Below, one piece after another: positions 23,273 to 32,247 of a stretch of 64,000 nucleotides of DNA. The number at the start of each line of letters is the position of its first letter. Within the stretch, counting starts at the first letter, position 1. The notes under the pieces are model-generated. The model was given only the letters and a program-made list of their open reading frames with translations. It was not told the origin of the DNA and made no database searches. The stretch spans positions 1,045,810 to 1,109,809 of the forward strand of contig NZ_KI519420.1 of NCBI RefSeq assembly GCF_000482465.1, read 5' to 3'. The position numbers and the translations under genes are program-made. This stretch comes from Runella limosa DSM 17973 (GTDB lineage: Bacteria; Bacteroidota; Bacteroidia; Cytophagales; Spirosomataceae).

Positions 23273-24757
23273 TCAGAGTGCGAAGCCGAGTTTGAGGTCG
23301 AGAAGGAAGTTATTAATACCCAAAACGTAGGGTTTTCTGTCCAATAATCCTTTTGTAAGGTTTAGGTCAACAAAGCCATTTTTGAATAATTTTCGTTGGT
23401 AGCCTAGCAATAATCCTGTATTGATGAATGTAGGAGTAAAGGTGAATGAATTTTTGTAAAGCTCGGTTTTTAAAGAACTATGTGACCCGAAAAAAATGGT
23501 ATTCAGCCCCGCATAAAGCCCTGACAGGTTATTGCCAGATTTACCCAAACGCATTTGGCGATTCATAAACAAATACCAACGCGGTTGAATAGCCAACTTC
23601 GCTGTCAAAATCAACCCTTGGCTATTCCCTCTGAAAGACGTCCCTGTTTCAGGGTTATAGAGTGATACGTTTTTTTGGAAAGCATTGGAAGCCGATAAGT
23701 CCAAATATGAGTTGATGGAGAGCGGCGACTGGGCGATTTTGTGTTCATGCCCGATGCTTCCGTGAAATAGTTGGGTAGAGGTACTTAGATGAATTTTAGG
23801 CCAGCTAAACTTCCACAAACTACGTTCGTTTTCGAGGCATTGCAATAGGTTATGGGGAGTTTTTGCCGTTTTTTTGAAATCGGCTAGTGCGACCCCTATT
23901 TTGAAATGGGTGGTGATAGACCAATTGTGCTGAGGTTTTGAAGTAATACTTTGACGAATGTTGTTCCAATCAATGGGTTGTTTCACAGAATTATCTCCGT
24001 CCAAGAAGGTCAGTTGTCGGTGGACTTGTTGGTCAGTTCTTCGGTTCAATGATAAAGACATGTCAATGAGTCCGTATCTAAATAAACGCCGTTGTATCCC
24101 GTAACTCAGACTTAGTTGGGAATTGTAGTAGTTACTGAAATAATCGGTATCCCATTTTCCATTGTAGCCAGAGAGACTGTTGCTAATGGACTGATTATTT
24201 TGCCAAAGTTTTTCATAGCGGAGAGACACATAATTTCCAGAGAAGTTGTTACTGCTTTTTCCTTGTTTGATGCGAGAAGCCATGTCGTGGTACCACCGCA
24301 GTTCTGCCGATGTCCTCCAATTCCTACTAAAGTTAGACGAATAAATGTAGGAGTAATCGGTAAGTCCGTCAGGAGTTACAGGACGATTGGCAAGGCGAGT
24401 TACGTCAACACCTATTGAAAAAGACGGATTTATCTTGTATTCTGCACCTAGTCTAAAGTCAACTACATGCTTTACGTAGCTTCTTTGGAAGAGGTGAGAA
24501 GCAAGTAAGTTAATGATGTCTCCATACCCTTTCAGCATCCATTTCGTCGGCTCCTTCGTCATAAACACATAGTCATAACGGTCAATAAACCGCTGCTTTT
24601 CGAGCGTACCCGCTTCCTGCGTGTGGGTGATACGGACGGAATCGCTGCTCCCTTGGGCGAATGCGGTGGAGATTCCTCCTAAGGTCGGAATGACAATGAG
24701 GAGTGTCGATTGCAGAAGGCAGAGTGTCGAATAGAGGACAGTTAGTGTTTTTTTCAT
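23273..24757 (-). CDS. tandem surface protein paralog 4 (last), barrel-like
   Basis: The 494-aa protein starts with a signal peptide and a conserved block ending EKQRFIDRYDYVFMTKEPTK, then beta-strand-rich sequence. The motif (K/R)xGKSxNN(F/L)SGxY occurs twice (KQGKSSNNFSGNY and RLGKSGNNLSGLY), each followed by a strand and a (Y)GxQR(R/K)LFxxGxxD block. This shows an internal duplication of a barrel-like module. It ends DLKLGFAL. It is most similar to the first paralog (27650-29137) over its whole length. No family name can be given; an outer-membrane location is inferred from the strand pattern and C-terminal hydrophobic end. Confidence 0.8.
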   Translation of the reverse strand: MKKTLTVLYSTLCLLQSTLLIVIPTLGGISTAFAQGSSDSVRITHTQEAGTLEKQRFIDRYDYVFMTKEPTKWMLKGYGDIINLLASHLFQRSYVKHVVDFRLGAEYKINPSFSIGVDVTRLANRPVTPDGLTDYSYIYSSNFSRNWRTSAELRWYHDMASRIKQGKSSNNFSGNYVSLRYEKLWQNNQSISNSLSGYNGKWDTDYFSNYYNSQLSLSYGIQRRLFRYGLIDMSLSLNRRTDQQVHRQLTFLDGDNSVKQPIDWNNIRQSITSKPQHNWSITTHFKIGVALADFKKTAKTPHNLLQCLENERSLWKFSWPKIHLSTSTQLFHGSIGHEHKIAQSPLSINSYLDLSASNAFQKNVSLYNPETGTSFRGNSQGLILTAKLAIQPRWYLFMNRQMRLGKSGNNLSGLYAGLNTIFFGSHSSLKTELYKNSFTFTPTFINTGLLLGYQRKLFKNGFVDLNLTKGLLDRKPYVLGINNFLLDLKLGFAL

Positions 24758-24769
24758 GGCTTGGGGTGG

Positions 24770-26230
24770 TTAGAGGGCGAAGCCGAGTTTGAAGTCAAAA
24801 ACGGGTCTTTTATTATAAAACGCTGTTAGACTTTTCGCGGATTCGTGAAAAGGCTTGGACAGGCTAATGTCAATAAAGCCACGATTGAATATTTTTTGTT
24901 GAAAACCCACTAATGCGCCTGTATAACAGTACCTAAATGGGACTTGGAGTGATTTGGATTTAGAATAAATTCCAGCAGTGAGTATGTTCAAGCCAGCATA
25001 AGGGCCTGATAAATTATTCCCAACTTTTCCTGCTTTGTTGAGTGTACGCATTAGAAAGTACCATCGTGGTTGGAGATTGATGAAGTTGACAATGCTATAA
25101 GTGAAAGGTAGCGTAGGAGTTGTTTCGAAAAAACTATCTTGCCTGAGGTGGTTTAGTGAATAGTTCCAGTATGTATTGAGCGAAAAAGCAGAGCGCAATA
25201 TTTTTTGTTCGAACCCGATACTCCCATTAATGGTTTGAGAAACAGGACTTAAACGTAATTGTGGCCAGCTAAATTTCCATAAAGACTGCTCGTTGACCAA
25301 ACATTGAAATGCTTCACAGTAAGGAGTTTGTGCGCCTTTGACAATGTCAGCAAATGCAATGCCGACTTTAAAATTGGTGGAAATAGACCAATTATGGTCG
25401 GGTTTGTAGAAGATTTCTTCTTTGATAGTACTCCACTGAATCGGAAATTTGATAGGAGTATTGTTGTCTAGAGAGCTTAATTTGCGGTGTACAATCTGAT
25501 CGGTGCTTCTATTTAGAGAAATGGAAAAGTCGGCAAGTCCAAATTGAAAAAAACGACGTTGTATTCCGTAGGATAAACTAACCTGATGAGAATAATATTG
25601 GGCATAATAATCTGTCTCGTTATACCTAAATAAAGTAGTACTAAAATTCTCTTCATTCCATGCTTTTTCAAATTTAAGTGAGAAATAATTGCCAGAAAAG
25701 TTATTCACACTCTTACCTTGTCGAATACGCAATGCCATGTCATAGTACCATTTTAAATCAACTGACGTAATCCAACGAGCCGCAGGTGGGTTATGGGCAA
25801 AATAAATATAAGCCTGATATGGATTTTCGTCATAAAAACGGGATTTCCTAAATGGCAAAGCTTTGTTTCGAGTAATGTCTAAACCAATTGAAAAAGAAGG
25901 GGTTACTTTGTGTTCTACCCCTACACGCAAGTCGGTATTATTTCTAAAATAGTCTTTGTCAATGGATTTTGGTACTTCAAATGCACTTAAATTTGTAAAT
26001 ATTTTTCCCATCCACTTCGTCGGCTCCTTCGTCATAAACACATAGTCGTAGCGGTCAATAAACCGCTGCTTTTCCAGCGTACCCGCTTCCTGCGTGTGGG
26101 TGATGCGGACGGAATCAGCGCTCCCTTGTGCGAAGGCGGTGGAGATTCCTCCTAAGGTCGGAATGACAAAGAGGAGTGTCGATTGCAGAAGGCAGAGGGT
26201 CGAATAGAGGACAGTTAGTGCTTTTTTCAT
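24770..26230 (-). CDS. tandem surface protein paralog 3, barrel-like
   Basis: The 486-aa protein shares the near-identical N-terminal block through MTKEPTKWM with its neighbours but diverges from about residue 75 (GKIFTNLSAFEVPKSIDKDY). The two internal motif copies (RQGKSVNNFSGNY; AGKVGNNLSGPY) and the FxxGFxDxS block are kept. The last residues (FDFKLGFAL) are again nearly the same as in the other copies. The gap to the next gene is 12 bp, the same as between the other copies. Confidence 0.8.
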   Translation of the reverse strand: MKKALTVLYSTLCLLQSTLLFVIPTLGGISTAFAQGSADSVRITHTQEAGTLEKQRFIDRYDYVFMTKEPTKWMGKIFTNLSAFEVPKSIDKDYFRNNTDLRVGVEHKVTPSFSIGLDITRNKALPFRKSRFYDENPYQAYIYFAHNPPAARWITSVDLKWYYDMALRIRQGKSVNNFSGNYFSLKFEKAWNEENFSTTLFRYNETDYYAQYYSHQVSLSYGIQRRFFQFGLADFSISLNRSTDQIVHRKLSSLDNNTPIKFPIQWSTIKEEIFYKPDHNWSISTNFKVGIAFADIVKGAQTPYCEAFQCLVNEQSLWKFSWPQLRLSPVSQTINGSIGFEQKILRSAFSLNTYWNYSLNHLRQDSFFETTPTLPFTYSIVNFINLQPRWYFLMRTLNKAGKVGNNLSGPYAGLNILTAGIYSKSKSLQVPFRYCYTGALVGFQQKIFNRGFIDISLSKPFHESAKSLTAFYNKRPVFDFKLGFAL

Positions 26231-26242
26231 GGCTTGGGGTGG

Positions 26243-27637
26243 TTAGAGGGCGAAGCCGAGTTTGAAACTGCTGTAAGGTTCAAAAATTGGCTGATTCTTA
26301 GTTGTAGAGCGTTCCTTGTAGAGCAATCCGAGCTGAAAATCAAAAAAGCCTTTCTCAAATATCCTTCTTTGCATTCCCCAGGTCGCGTAGGCCGCTCTGG
26401 TGTTGCTCCAATGTGTTTCTCGTTTCACTTGAAAAACAGGATTATAGTCCATGTCGCTAAAGGACAACAGTTGACTGCCCATAATAGCAAAGTAGTTGCC
26501 CGAAAGGTTATTGGCCGATTTCCCTTCACGTATTCGCTTCTTTAAATTGTAATAGTACCTAGGCTGTACTAAAAAGGCACCGCCAGCTACCAAAAATTGC
26601 GAGCCAAATGATTGGAGTGCTTTTCGGCTCAAGTATGAAAAAGAGAGATTTAACTCCGTATTGATTGACCAAGCAGATTTGGCAATTTTTCTTTCATACG
26701 AAATGGGGAGCGAGAAGTTAAATTGGCGATTGGTAAGGGTGAAAGGTGAGGCAATATTGATTTTAAAAAGTTGATTTTCTTCTTTAAAGCACTTCCAAAC
26801 GTTGCAATTGCTGGCATTAAGAGCGGTTGTTTTTTGGGCAGAAGTAAACCCTAAACCAAATTTTACATCCGAAAATAGAAACCATTCATCTTTGGGGGCG
26901 GGAATATTGATACTGGATTGATTAGGTAGGGTCAAATCGTAGGTAGTGCGCCCGATATTGAGAGAGAAGTCGGCAAACCCTCGTCCGAAAAATCTTTTTT
27001 GAGTACCTAATTTTAAAACAAAAATTTGAGAATTCTTATACCACTCATTGGATTGGTTTCCGATAAATGGTACTTGTAGTAACGTGGTTACAAACTTAAT
27101 AGAAGGGATTTCAAACGCTTGTCCGTATTTAAAACCTATATACGAACCTGTTAGATTGTTGGCTTGTAAACCTTTCTGTAAGCGTTTTTTCATATCATAA
27201 AACCAGCGGATTTCGGCGCTGGCAAAATGAGATGACCATTGAAAATCATTAATGTAGCCCCCGCTTAAACCTACATCAATGGAGAAGGAGGAGCCAATTT
27301 TATGTTCATAGCCAAAAGCATAGGATAACGAACTAGGTAAGCTCCCTGAGATTTCATTGCTTGGCCCTCGTAACTGCAAACGAGGAACAGGACTGGCTGA
27401 TAAATACCCTTTCAGCATCCACTTCGTCGGCTCCTTCGTCATAAACACATAGTCGTAGCGGTCAATAAACCGCTGCTTTTCGAGCGTACCTGCTTCTTGC
27501 GTGTGGGTGATGCGGACGGAATCAGCGCTCCCTTGGGCGAAGGCGGTGGAGATTCCTCCTACTGTCGGAATGACAAAGAGGAGTGTCGATTGCAGAAGGC
27601 AGAGTGTCGAATAGAGGAGGGTGAATGCTTTTTTCAT
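26243..27637 (-). CDS. tandem surface protein paralog 2, barrel-like, most divergent
   Basis: The 464-aa protein has the shared N-terminal block and C-terminus (SSFKLGFAL), but its body is the most different of the four. Motif copies are present as QKGLQANNLTGSY and REGKSANNLSGNY. The modules FFGRGFADFSLNIGR and IFEKGFFDFQLGLLY match the (F)xxGFxD block of the others. The same 12-bp spacer follows. Different ligands or partners from the other copies are possible; nothing in the sequence identifies them. Confidence 0.8.
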   Translation of the reverse strand: MKKAFTLLYSTLCLLQSTLLFVIPTVGGISTAFAQGSADSVRITHTQEAGTLEKQRFIDRYDYVFMTKEPTKWMLKGYLSASPVPRLQLRGPSNEISGSLPSSLSYAFGYEHKIGSSFSIDVGLSGGYINDFQWSSHFASAEIRWFYDMKKRLQKGLQANNLTGSYIGFKYGQAFEIPSIKFVTTLLQVPFIGNQSNEWYKNSQIFVLKLGTQKRFFGRGFADFSLNIGRTTYDLTLPNQSSINIPAPKDEWFLFSDVKFGLGFTSAQKTTALNASNCNVWKCFKEENQLFKINIASPFTLTNRQFNFSLPISYERKIAKSAWSINTELNLSFSYLSRKALQSFGSQFLVAGGAFLVQPRYYYNLKKRIREGKSANNLSGNYFAIMGSQLLSFSDMDYNPVFQVKRETHWSNTRAAYATWGMQRRIFEKGFFDFQLGLLYKERSTTKNQPIFEPYSSFKLGFAL

Positions 27638-27649
27638 GGCTTGGGGTGG

Positions 27650-29137
27650 TTAGAGGGCGAAGCCGAGTTTGAAATCAAGAATGAAATTGTTTCGTCCCAG
27701 TATGTAGGGAGTCCTTTCCAATAGTCCCTTTGTAAGGTTTAGATCAACAAAGCCATTCTTAAATAATTTTCGCTGGTAGCCTAGCATCAATCCCGTGTTT
27801 ACGAAAAAAGCACTGTTGCCGAATGAGTTCTTGTATCGGTCGTTTTTGGTGTATCCGTATGAACTCAAAAAAACATTATTCAACCCAGCATAAAGACCCG
27901 ATAAGTTATTGCCAGCCTTTCCTAAACGCATTTGACGATTCATTAATAAGTACCATCGTGGTTGAATATGTAACTGCGCGGCTAAACTCAAGCTTTGGAT
28001 ATTACTTGTAAAATGAGTTTCTGTCGCAAGGTCATACTGTGCTACATTTTCTTGGGAGCGATTGGAAGCATATAGGTTCAGGTACGTGTTGATCGAGAAT
28101 GGTGACTTAGCGATTTTTTGTTCATACCCAATGCTGCTCATAACTATTTGCGTGGATGGGCTTAGGTGGATTTGTGGCCAGCTAAATTTCCATAAATTGT
28201 TTTCATTTTCAAGGCATTGAAATACATCACAGGCGGGTATTTTCGCTGTTTTTTTGAAATCAGCCAGCGCGACTCCTACTTTGAAGTTGGTGGTAATAGA
28301 CCAATTGTGTTGAGAGCCAGAAGTAATACTTTCTTGAATGTTGTTCCAATCAACGGGTTGTTTTACGGAGTTATCACCGTTTAAGAAGGTTAATTTTCGG
28401 TGGATTTGTTCGTCCGTTCGTCTGTTCAAAGACAAAGACATATCAATGAGTCCGTACCTAAAAAAGCGCCGTTGTATCCCATAACTCAGACTTATTTGAG
28501 ATTGGTATTGTTGTTTGAAATAATCAGTGTTCCATTTGTTGCTAGAACTAGAAAGTCCAGTTGAGGGTAAGAGCTCTTTTTGCCATGCTTTTTCTACGTT
28601 AAAAGAGATATAATTTCCCGAAAAATTATTGCTGCTTTTGCCTTCTTTAATACGAGAAGCCATATCGTAGTACCACCGAACTTCGGCCGATGTACCCCAA
28701 AGCCTGTCAACACTAAGCGAATAAAAATCAGAGTAATCAATGAGCCCTATTGGCATCAAAGGGCGACTAGGGAGACGAGTCACGTCAATGCCTATCGAAA
28801 AGGAAGGACTAATCTTGTATTCTGCGCCTAATCTAAAATCAACCACTTGTTTCACGTATCCTTTTTGGAAGAGGTTAGAAGCAAGCAAATTATTGATGTT
28901 TCCGTATCCTTTCAACATCCATTTTGTAGGCTCTTTGGTCATAAACACATAATCGTAACGGTCGATAAAGCGCTGTTTTTCGAGTGTTCCTGTTTCCTCG
29001 GAGTGAGAGAGACGAACGGAGTCGGTACCTCCTTGGGCGAAGGCGGTGGAGATTCCTCCTAAGGTCGGAATGACAAAGAGGAGAGTTGAGTGCAGAAGGT
29101 AGAGTGTCGAATAGAGGACGGTTAATGCTTTTTTCAT
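27650..29137 (-). CDS. tandem surface protein paralog 1 (first), barrel-like
   Basis: The 495-aa protein is first of the four after the DUF4097-like gene. Its leader and N-terminal block differ slightly from the others (LYLLHSTLL; GGTDSVRLSHSEETGTLEKQ), whereas its body is very close to the last copy at 23273-24757 (LFQKGYVKQVVDFRLGAEYK). The two motif copies are KEGKSSNNFSGNY and RLGKAGNNLSGLY. The body relationship (copies 1 and 4) and the leader relationship (copies 2, 3, 4) disagree, which points to recombination between copies. Confidence 0.8.
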   Translation of the reverse strand: MKKALTVLYSTLYLLHSTLLFVIPTLGGISTAFAQGGTDSVRLSHSEETGTLEKQRFIDRYDYVFMTKEPTKWMLKGYGNINNLLASNLFQKGYVKQVVDFRLGAEYKISPSFSIGIDVTRLPSRPLMPIGLIDYSDFYSLSVDRLWGTSAEVRWYYDMASRIKEGKSSNNFSGNYISFNVEKAWQKELLPSTGLSSSSNKWNTDYFKQQYQSQISLSYGIQRRFFRYGLIDMSLSLNRRTDEQIHRKLTFLNGDNSVKQPVDWNNIQESITSGSQHNWSITTNFKVGVALADFKKTAKIPACDVFQCLENENNLWKFSWPQIHLSPSTQIVMSSIGYEQKIAKSPFSINTYLNLYASNRSQENVAQYDLATETHFTSNIQSLSLAAQLHIQPRWYLLMNRQMRLGKAGNNLSGLYAGLNNVFLSSYGYTKNDRYKNSFGNSAFFVNTGLMLGYQRKLFKNGFVDLNLTKGLLERTPYILGRNNFILDFKLGFAL

Positions 29138-29146
29138 GGCTTTGAT

Positions 29147-30016
29147 TTATTGTTTGGCAACGGTGCCGTTGCGGAGTTCGGTGTTTTTGGTTTCTACGTC
29201 GAGTTTTACTTGTGCTTTATCCGTCTGAATATCAAGGCTCCCGTATTGCGAACGTACGCGACATTCGCCTTTGATTTGTTGCAAAATCAGGTCGGTTCGT
29301 TCGGAGAAAATACTCAATAACCCATTGAAATTCTCCGTTCGTAAGGCACCAAACTGCGTTCTGGCCGTCAATGTCCCGCGTAAATCATGGAGTTCGATGG
29401 TGCAAAATTCCGTTTGCAACTGCATGGTTTGAGTTTGTAGCCCTTTGATGAAAATCTTCCCAAAACTGTTTTGGATTTCTACGGCGCAATTGGCCGGCAC
29501 AAACAACGTAAAACGTGCTTTGAGGTTGGATTGGGGCTTACTTCCGTTTTTGGCCAGTACCACAAAATTGTGCAGACTCACCGTTTTTCCTTTTCGGTCG
29601 GCGGTATAATGCAAGGCTTCCAAATCTTTCTCAGCCGTGCTGCGGGTGGGGTGTTTTGCGGTAAGCTCGATGGTCGCTTTTATCTCATTTTTATTCCAAG
29701 TCATTATCTCTACGTCGCTTCGCTCTCCCCATACCTGCACCTTTGCGTATTGTGGCACTTCAAAGGTTTTCTCTATTGTTTTGGTAATGACCTGCAACGT
29801 TTGAGCAGAGGAGTAAAAAGGCAAAAGGCAAAGGGTGAACCGCAAAATGTTAAATGGAAAACTGAAAAACCGCAAAAGTGGCCAATGGCAAGGAGCAAAG
29901 GGCAAAACCCGAAACCATAAACCCAAAACTGTAAACCCAAAACCACAAACCCGAAACCCAAAACGGATAAAGAGAGGTGGGGAAAAGTTGTGGATAAAGT
30001 GCAAAATATTCTTCAT
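29147..30016 (-). CDS. secreted DUF4097-like beta-helix protein with expanded leader
   Basis: The mature part (from about residue 70, SSAQTLQVITKTIEKTFEV) is a run of short beta-strands with the repeating pattern of DUF4097-type putative adhesins. The 289-aa protein has an unusually long N-terminal leader of nearly 70 residues rich in Phe, Leu and Gly, coded by low-complexity DNA (see 29815-29970). Such proteins often follow ECF sigma and anti-sigma genes in Bacteroidota, as here. Which of several possible starts is used cannot be decided; ATG at 30016 is taken. Confidence 0.7.
   Translation of the reverse strand: MKNILHFIHNFSPPLFIRFGFRVCGFGFTVLGLWFRVLPFAPCHWPLLRFFSFPFNILRFTLCLLPFYSSAQTLQVITKTIEKTFEVPQYAKVQVWGERSDVEIMTWNKNEIKATIELTAKHPTRSTAEKDLEALHYTADRKGKTVSLHNFVVLAKNGSKPQSNLKARFTLFVPANCAVEIQNSFGKIFIKGLQTQTMQLQTEFCTIELHDLRGTLTARTQFGALRTENFNGLLSIFSERTDLILQQIKGECRVRSQYGSLDIQTDKAQVKLDVETKNTELRNGTVAKQ
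29815..29970. repeat. low-complexity repeat coding the leader of the DUF4097-like protein
   Basis: On the coding (minus) strand the region is made of imperfect G/T units such as GTTTTGGGTTT, GTTTGTGGTTTTGGGTTT and GGTTTCGGG, followed by CCCTTTGC / CCTTTTGCC phrases. It lies between the first 15 codons and the hydrophobic core of the leader, so the leader appears to have been lengthened by repeat expansion. Confidence 0.65.
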
Positions 30017-30038
30017 GGCTATTTTTGGTGTAATATTA

Positions 30039-30602
30039 TCAAATCCGTTCTGACAGCTTTTTCAATAACTCCGCTCGTTCGTGTTCAATATCAGAGAGTT
30101 GAGACGAAAGCGAGGCGTCCGTGTTGTACTCGCCCAAAGCTTCTTTGAGTTGTCGGCTGGCGATGGTAAGTTCGTCGAGTTGCTGTTTTAAGTCCTTAAA
30201 TTCTGGTTTTTCGCACACGGGTGTTTTGGTTTCGCAGAACGCCTGTAATTGCTCGTATTGTTGGTCGATGGCCTCATTTTGAGCTGGCAGGGCGCTAGAG
30301 AATGCTTTTTCTTGGGAATAGGTAAGTTTGGTGTCCTCCGATGGAGAGTGCAGAAAAACGTATCCAACAAAACACAGCAAGCCTGTTATTGTGGCGGCTG
30401 CCGCGTATCGCCACCACCGTAGCGGACGAGCAGTGGGTAGCGATTCTGTCAACTCCAACCACACTTGCGCGGGAGGTTCGTGCATGGGCAAGTGCTGGAG
30501 CGCTTCTTTCAACGGAGCCTCATTTAAGCCCTGCTCCACCGCCTCCCAAACCGATTCGGGCGGGGTGTAGGTAGGTAGTTTATGTTTGAGTAGGTCTGAC
30601 AT
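30039..30602 (-). CDS. probable anti-sigma factor, single-span membrane protein
   Basis: The 187-aa protein has a cytoplasmic N-terminal part with two copies of a short motif (TPPESVWEAVEQGLNEAP and EPPAQVWLELTESLP), one transmembrane helix at about 85-105 (YAAAATITGLLCFVGYVFL) and a periplasmic coiled-coil-like C-terminus. It starts 13 bp after the ECF sigma gene. Position and topology fit an anti-sigma factor that holds the sigma at the membrane. It lacks a classic ZAS zinc motif, so the call rests on context. Confidence 0.7.
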   Translation of the reverse strand: MSDLLKHKLPTYTPPESVWEAVEQGLNEAPLKEALQHLPMHEPPAQVWLELTESLPTARPLRWWRYAAAATITGLLCFVGYVFLHSPSEDTKLTYSQEKAFSSALPAQNEAIDQQYEQLQAFCETKTPVCEKPEFKDLKQQLDELTIASRQLKEALGEYNTDASLSSQLSDIEHERAELLKKLSERI

Positions 30603-30615
30603 AATGCGCTTGTTA

Positions 30616-31125
30616 TTATTTTAACAACTCCCTCAGCCGCTTTTTGGCATAGTTTAATTGCGACTTCGACGTTCCTTCCGAAACGCCCAACAACTCAGCT
30701 ACTTCTCGATGGGTGTAGCCTTCCACCTCAATGAGCACAAATACCGCCCGTGCACCTTCGGGTAGGCTCAAAATGACTTTTTCGAGGTGGGCAGCATCAA
30801 TGGCATCGTTGCCCCAATCGACCGACGATGTATCGGTGGGGAGCGTTTCCATCAATAAATAAGCAGGTGTTTGCTGCGAGCTTCGGTGTGCTTTACGAAC
30901 CAAAATCGCTTTTATCCACGCTCCTAACGTCGCTTCACTACGGTACTGACTCAAGTTCTGAAAAACGGCCAAAAACGTATCTTGCAACACACTATTGGCT
31001 TGGTCAAAGTCGCCCGTCATCCGATACGCGAGGGTGTACATGGCCGTTTTGTAGCGGTCATAAAGCAGCCGTTGCGCAGAGCGGTCGTGTTGGAGGCAGC
31101 GTTGAATCAGTTCGTTTTCAGTCAT
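30616..31125 (-). CDS. ECF-type RNA polymerase sigma factor
   Basis: The 169-aa protein has sigma region 2 (DRYKTAMYTLAYRMTGDFDQANSVLQDTF) and region 4 (LPEGARAVFVLIEVEGYTHREVAELLGVSEGTSKSQL), separated by a short linker. The ATG at 31125 (MTENELIQRC) is chosen over a TTG five codons upstream. It leads an operon with an anti-sigma factor, a DUF4097-like protein and four surface paralogs, so it probably controls that set and itself. Confidence 0.92.
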   Translation of the reverse strand: MTENELIQRCLQHDRSAQRLLYDRYKTAMYTLAYRMTGDFDQANSVLQDTFLAVFQNLSQYRSEATLGAWIKAILVRKAHRSSQQTPAYLLMETLPTDTSSVDWGNDAIDAAHLEKVILSLPEGARAVFVLIEVEGYTHREVAELLGVSEGTSKSQLNYAKKRLRELLK

Positions 31126-31224
31126 GAGTGGCACGTTCAACTACAAAGAGGAGCCGAACAACCCAGAAGGTTGGAATGGGAGAAAAAATAAGTAAAAAGA
31201 GTTGAGAGATAAGCGATGAGAGGG

Positions 31225-32118
31225 TTAAAAACCTGAGGTAGAGAGCCAGTGCAAGCAGCGACCAAACCACTCATCGAACGATGGTGTTTTGAGGTAGCCG
31301 TGTTCGCCTTTGGCATAAATGTGGAGGTCGCTCAAGATGCGCTTTTTCTGCAAGGCTTCGTAAAAAAGTAGGCTATTTTTGACGGGTACGACCGTGTCGT
31401 CGCTGGCGTGGGTGATGAAAGCTGGAGGCGTATTTTGGGTTACTTGGAGTTCGTTTGAATAACGTGCCAGCTGCTCGGCGGAGGCATTTTTGCCCAAAAG
31501 ATTCACGCCCGAACCCTTGTGCCCGACTCCATCGGCAAAACTAATGACGGGATAAACCAGCACCAAAAAATCAGGACGTAGGCTAGTACCCTGAGGATTA
31601 GGTAAAACGGTGCGCTCAAAATGAGTACCAGCCGTAGAGGCCAAATGCCCACCCGCTGAAAAGCCCATGATTCCGATTTTTTGTGGGTTAATGTTCCATT
31701 CGGCGGCCCGTTCGCGTACGGTTTTAATCGCCTGTTGAGCGTCTTGCAGCGGGCCAATGGATGGGTCAATCATGGTACGTTCGTTAGGTAAACGGTACTT
31801 TAGGACAAAAGCCGCAATACCGCGTTTGGTAAATTCCTCGGCCACATCGTAGCCTTCGCGTTTTATCACCAACACTCCGTACCCTCCGCCTGGACAAATC
31901 ACCACTGCCGTGCCCGTTGCTTTGTCTTTTGGGGGAAGAAACACGCTTAACGTTGGTACCGAAACATTAGAAACAACCTGCGACGCGGTGCGTTTTTCTT
32001 CGTTGGTAGCCTCTTTGGCGTTAGGAATGGCACCTGCATACAACGGTATTTCTTGTTGGGCAATGCTTACAAAGGCCGAGATACAAAAAAACAGAGACAG
32101 AAAAACGGAGCGTAGCAT
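31225..32118 (-). CDS. secreted alpha/beta hydrolase (esterase type)
   Basis: The 297-aa protein has a signal peptide (about 1-20), the oxyanion block CPGGGYG, nucleophile motif GFSAGG, and downstream SDDTVVPV (Asp) and GEHGY (His), a complete Ser-Asp-His triad. The pattern fits the BD-FAE/acetylxylan-esterase-like branch common in Bacteroidota, which removes acetyl or feruloyl groups from plant polysaccharides. The substrate is inferred only from family. It is divergent from folK. Confidence 0.87.
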   Translation of the reverse strand: MLRSVFLSLFFCISAFVSIAQQEIPLYAGAIPNAKEATNEEKRTASQVVSNVSVPTLSVFLPPKDKATGTAVVICPGGGYGVLVIKREGYDVAEEFTKRGIAAFVLKYRLPNERTMIDPSIGPLQDAQQAIKTVRERAAEWNINPQKIGIMGFSAGGHLASTAGTHFERTVLPNPQGTSLRPDFLVLVYPVISFADGVGHKGSGVNLLGKNASAEQLARYSNELQVTQNTPPAFITHASDDTVVPVKNSLLFYEALQKKRILSDLHIYAKGEHGYLKTPSFDEWFGRCLHWLSTSGF

Positions 32119-32235
32119 GGTTATTAGGTTTAAAATGGAGGATTAAAGTCGTTTTCCTATAAAGACAAAAGTAGGTCTTTTCTGCTGAGTCTGACATTTT
32201 ACATTTTTCGGCGTATTATTATTCCGTTCCTTACC

Positions 32236-32243
32236 TACCTTTG
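32236..32243 (+). promoter_or_regulatory. candidate -7 box of folK
   Basis: TACCTTTG fits TAnnTTTG exactly, but a good -33 TTG at the right distance is not evident. It lies only 5 bases before the ATG at 32248, so a start from it would give a leaderless or nearly leaderless mRNA. Confidence 0.35.
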
Positions 32244-32247
32244 TAGC

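Noticed and set aside
29815-29970. Telomere-like G/T repeat as a chromosome end or recombination signal.
   Set aside because: The units are irregular, lie inside an open frame and have no partner elsewhere in the window; leader expansion is simpler.
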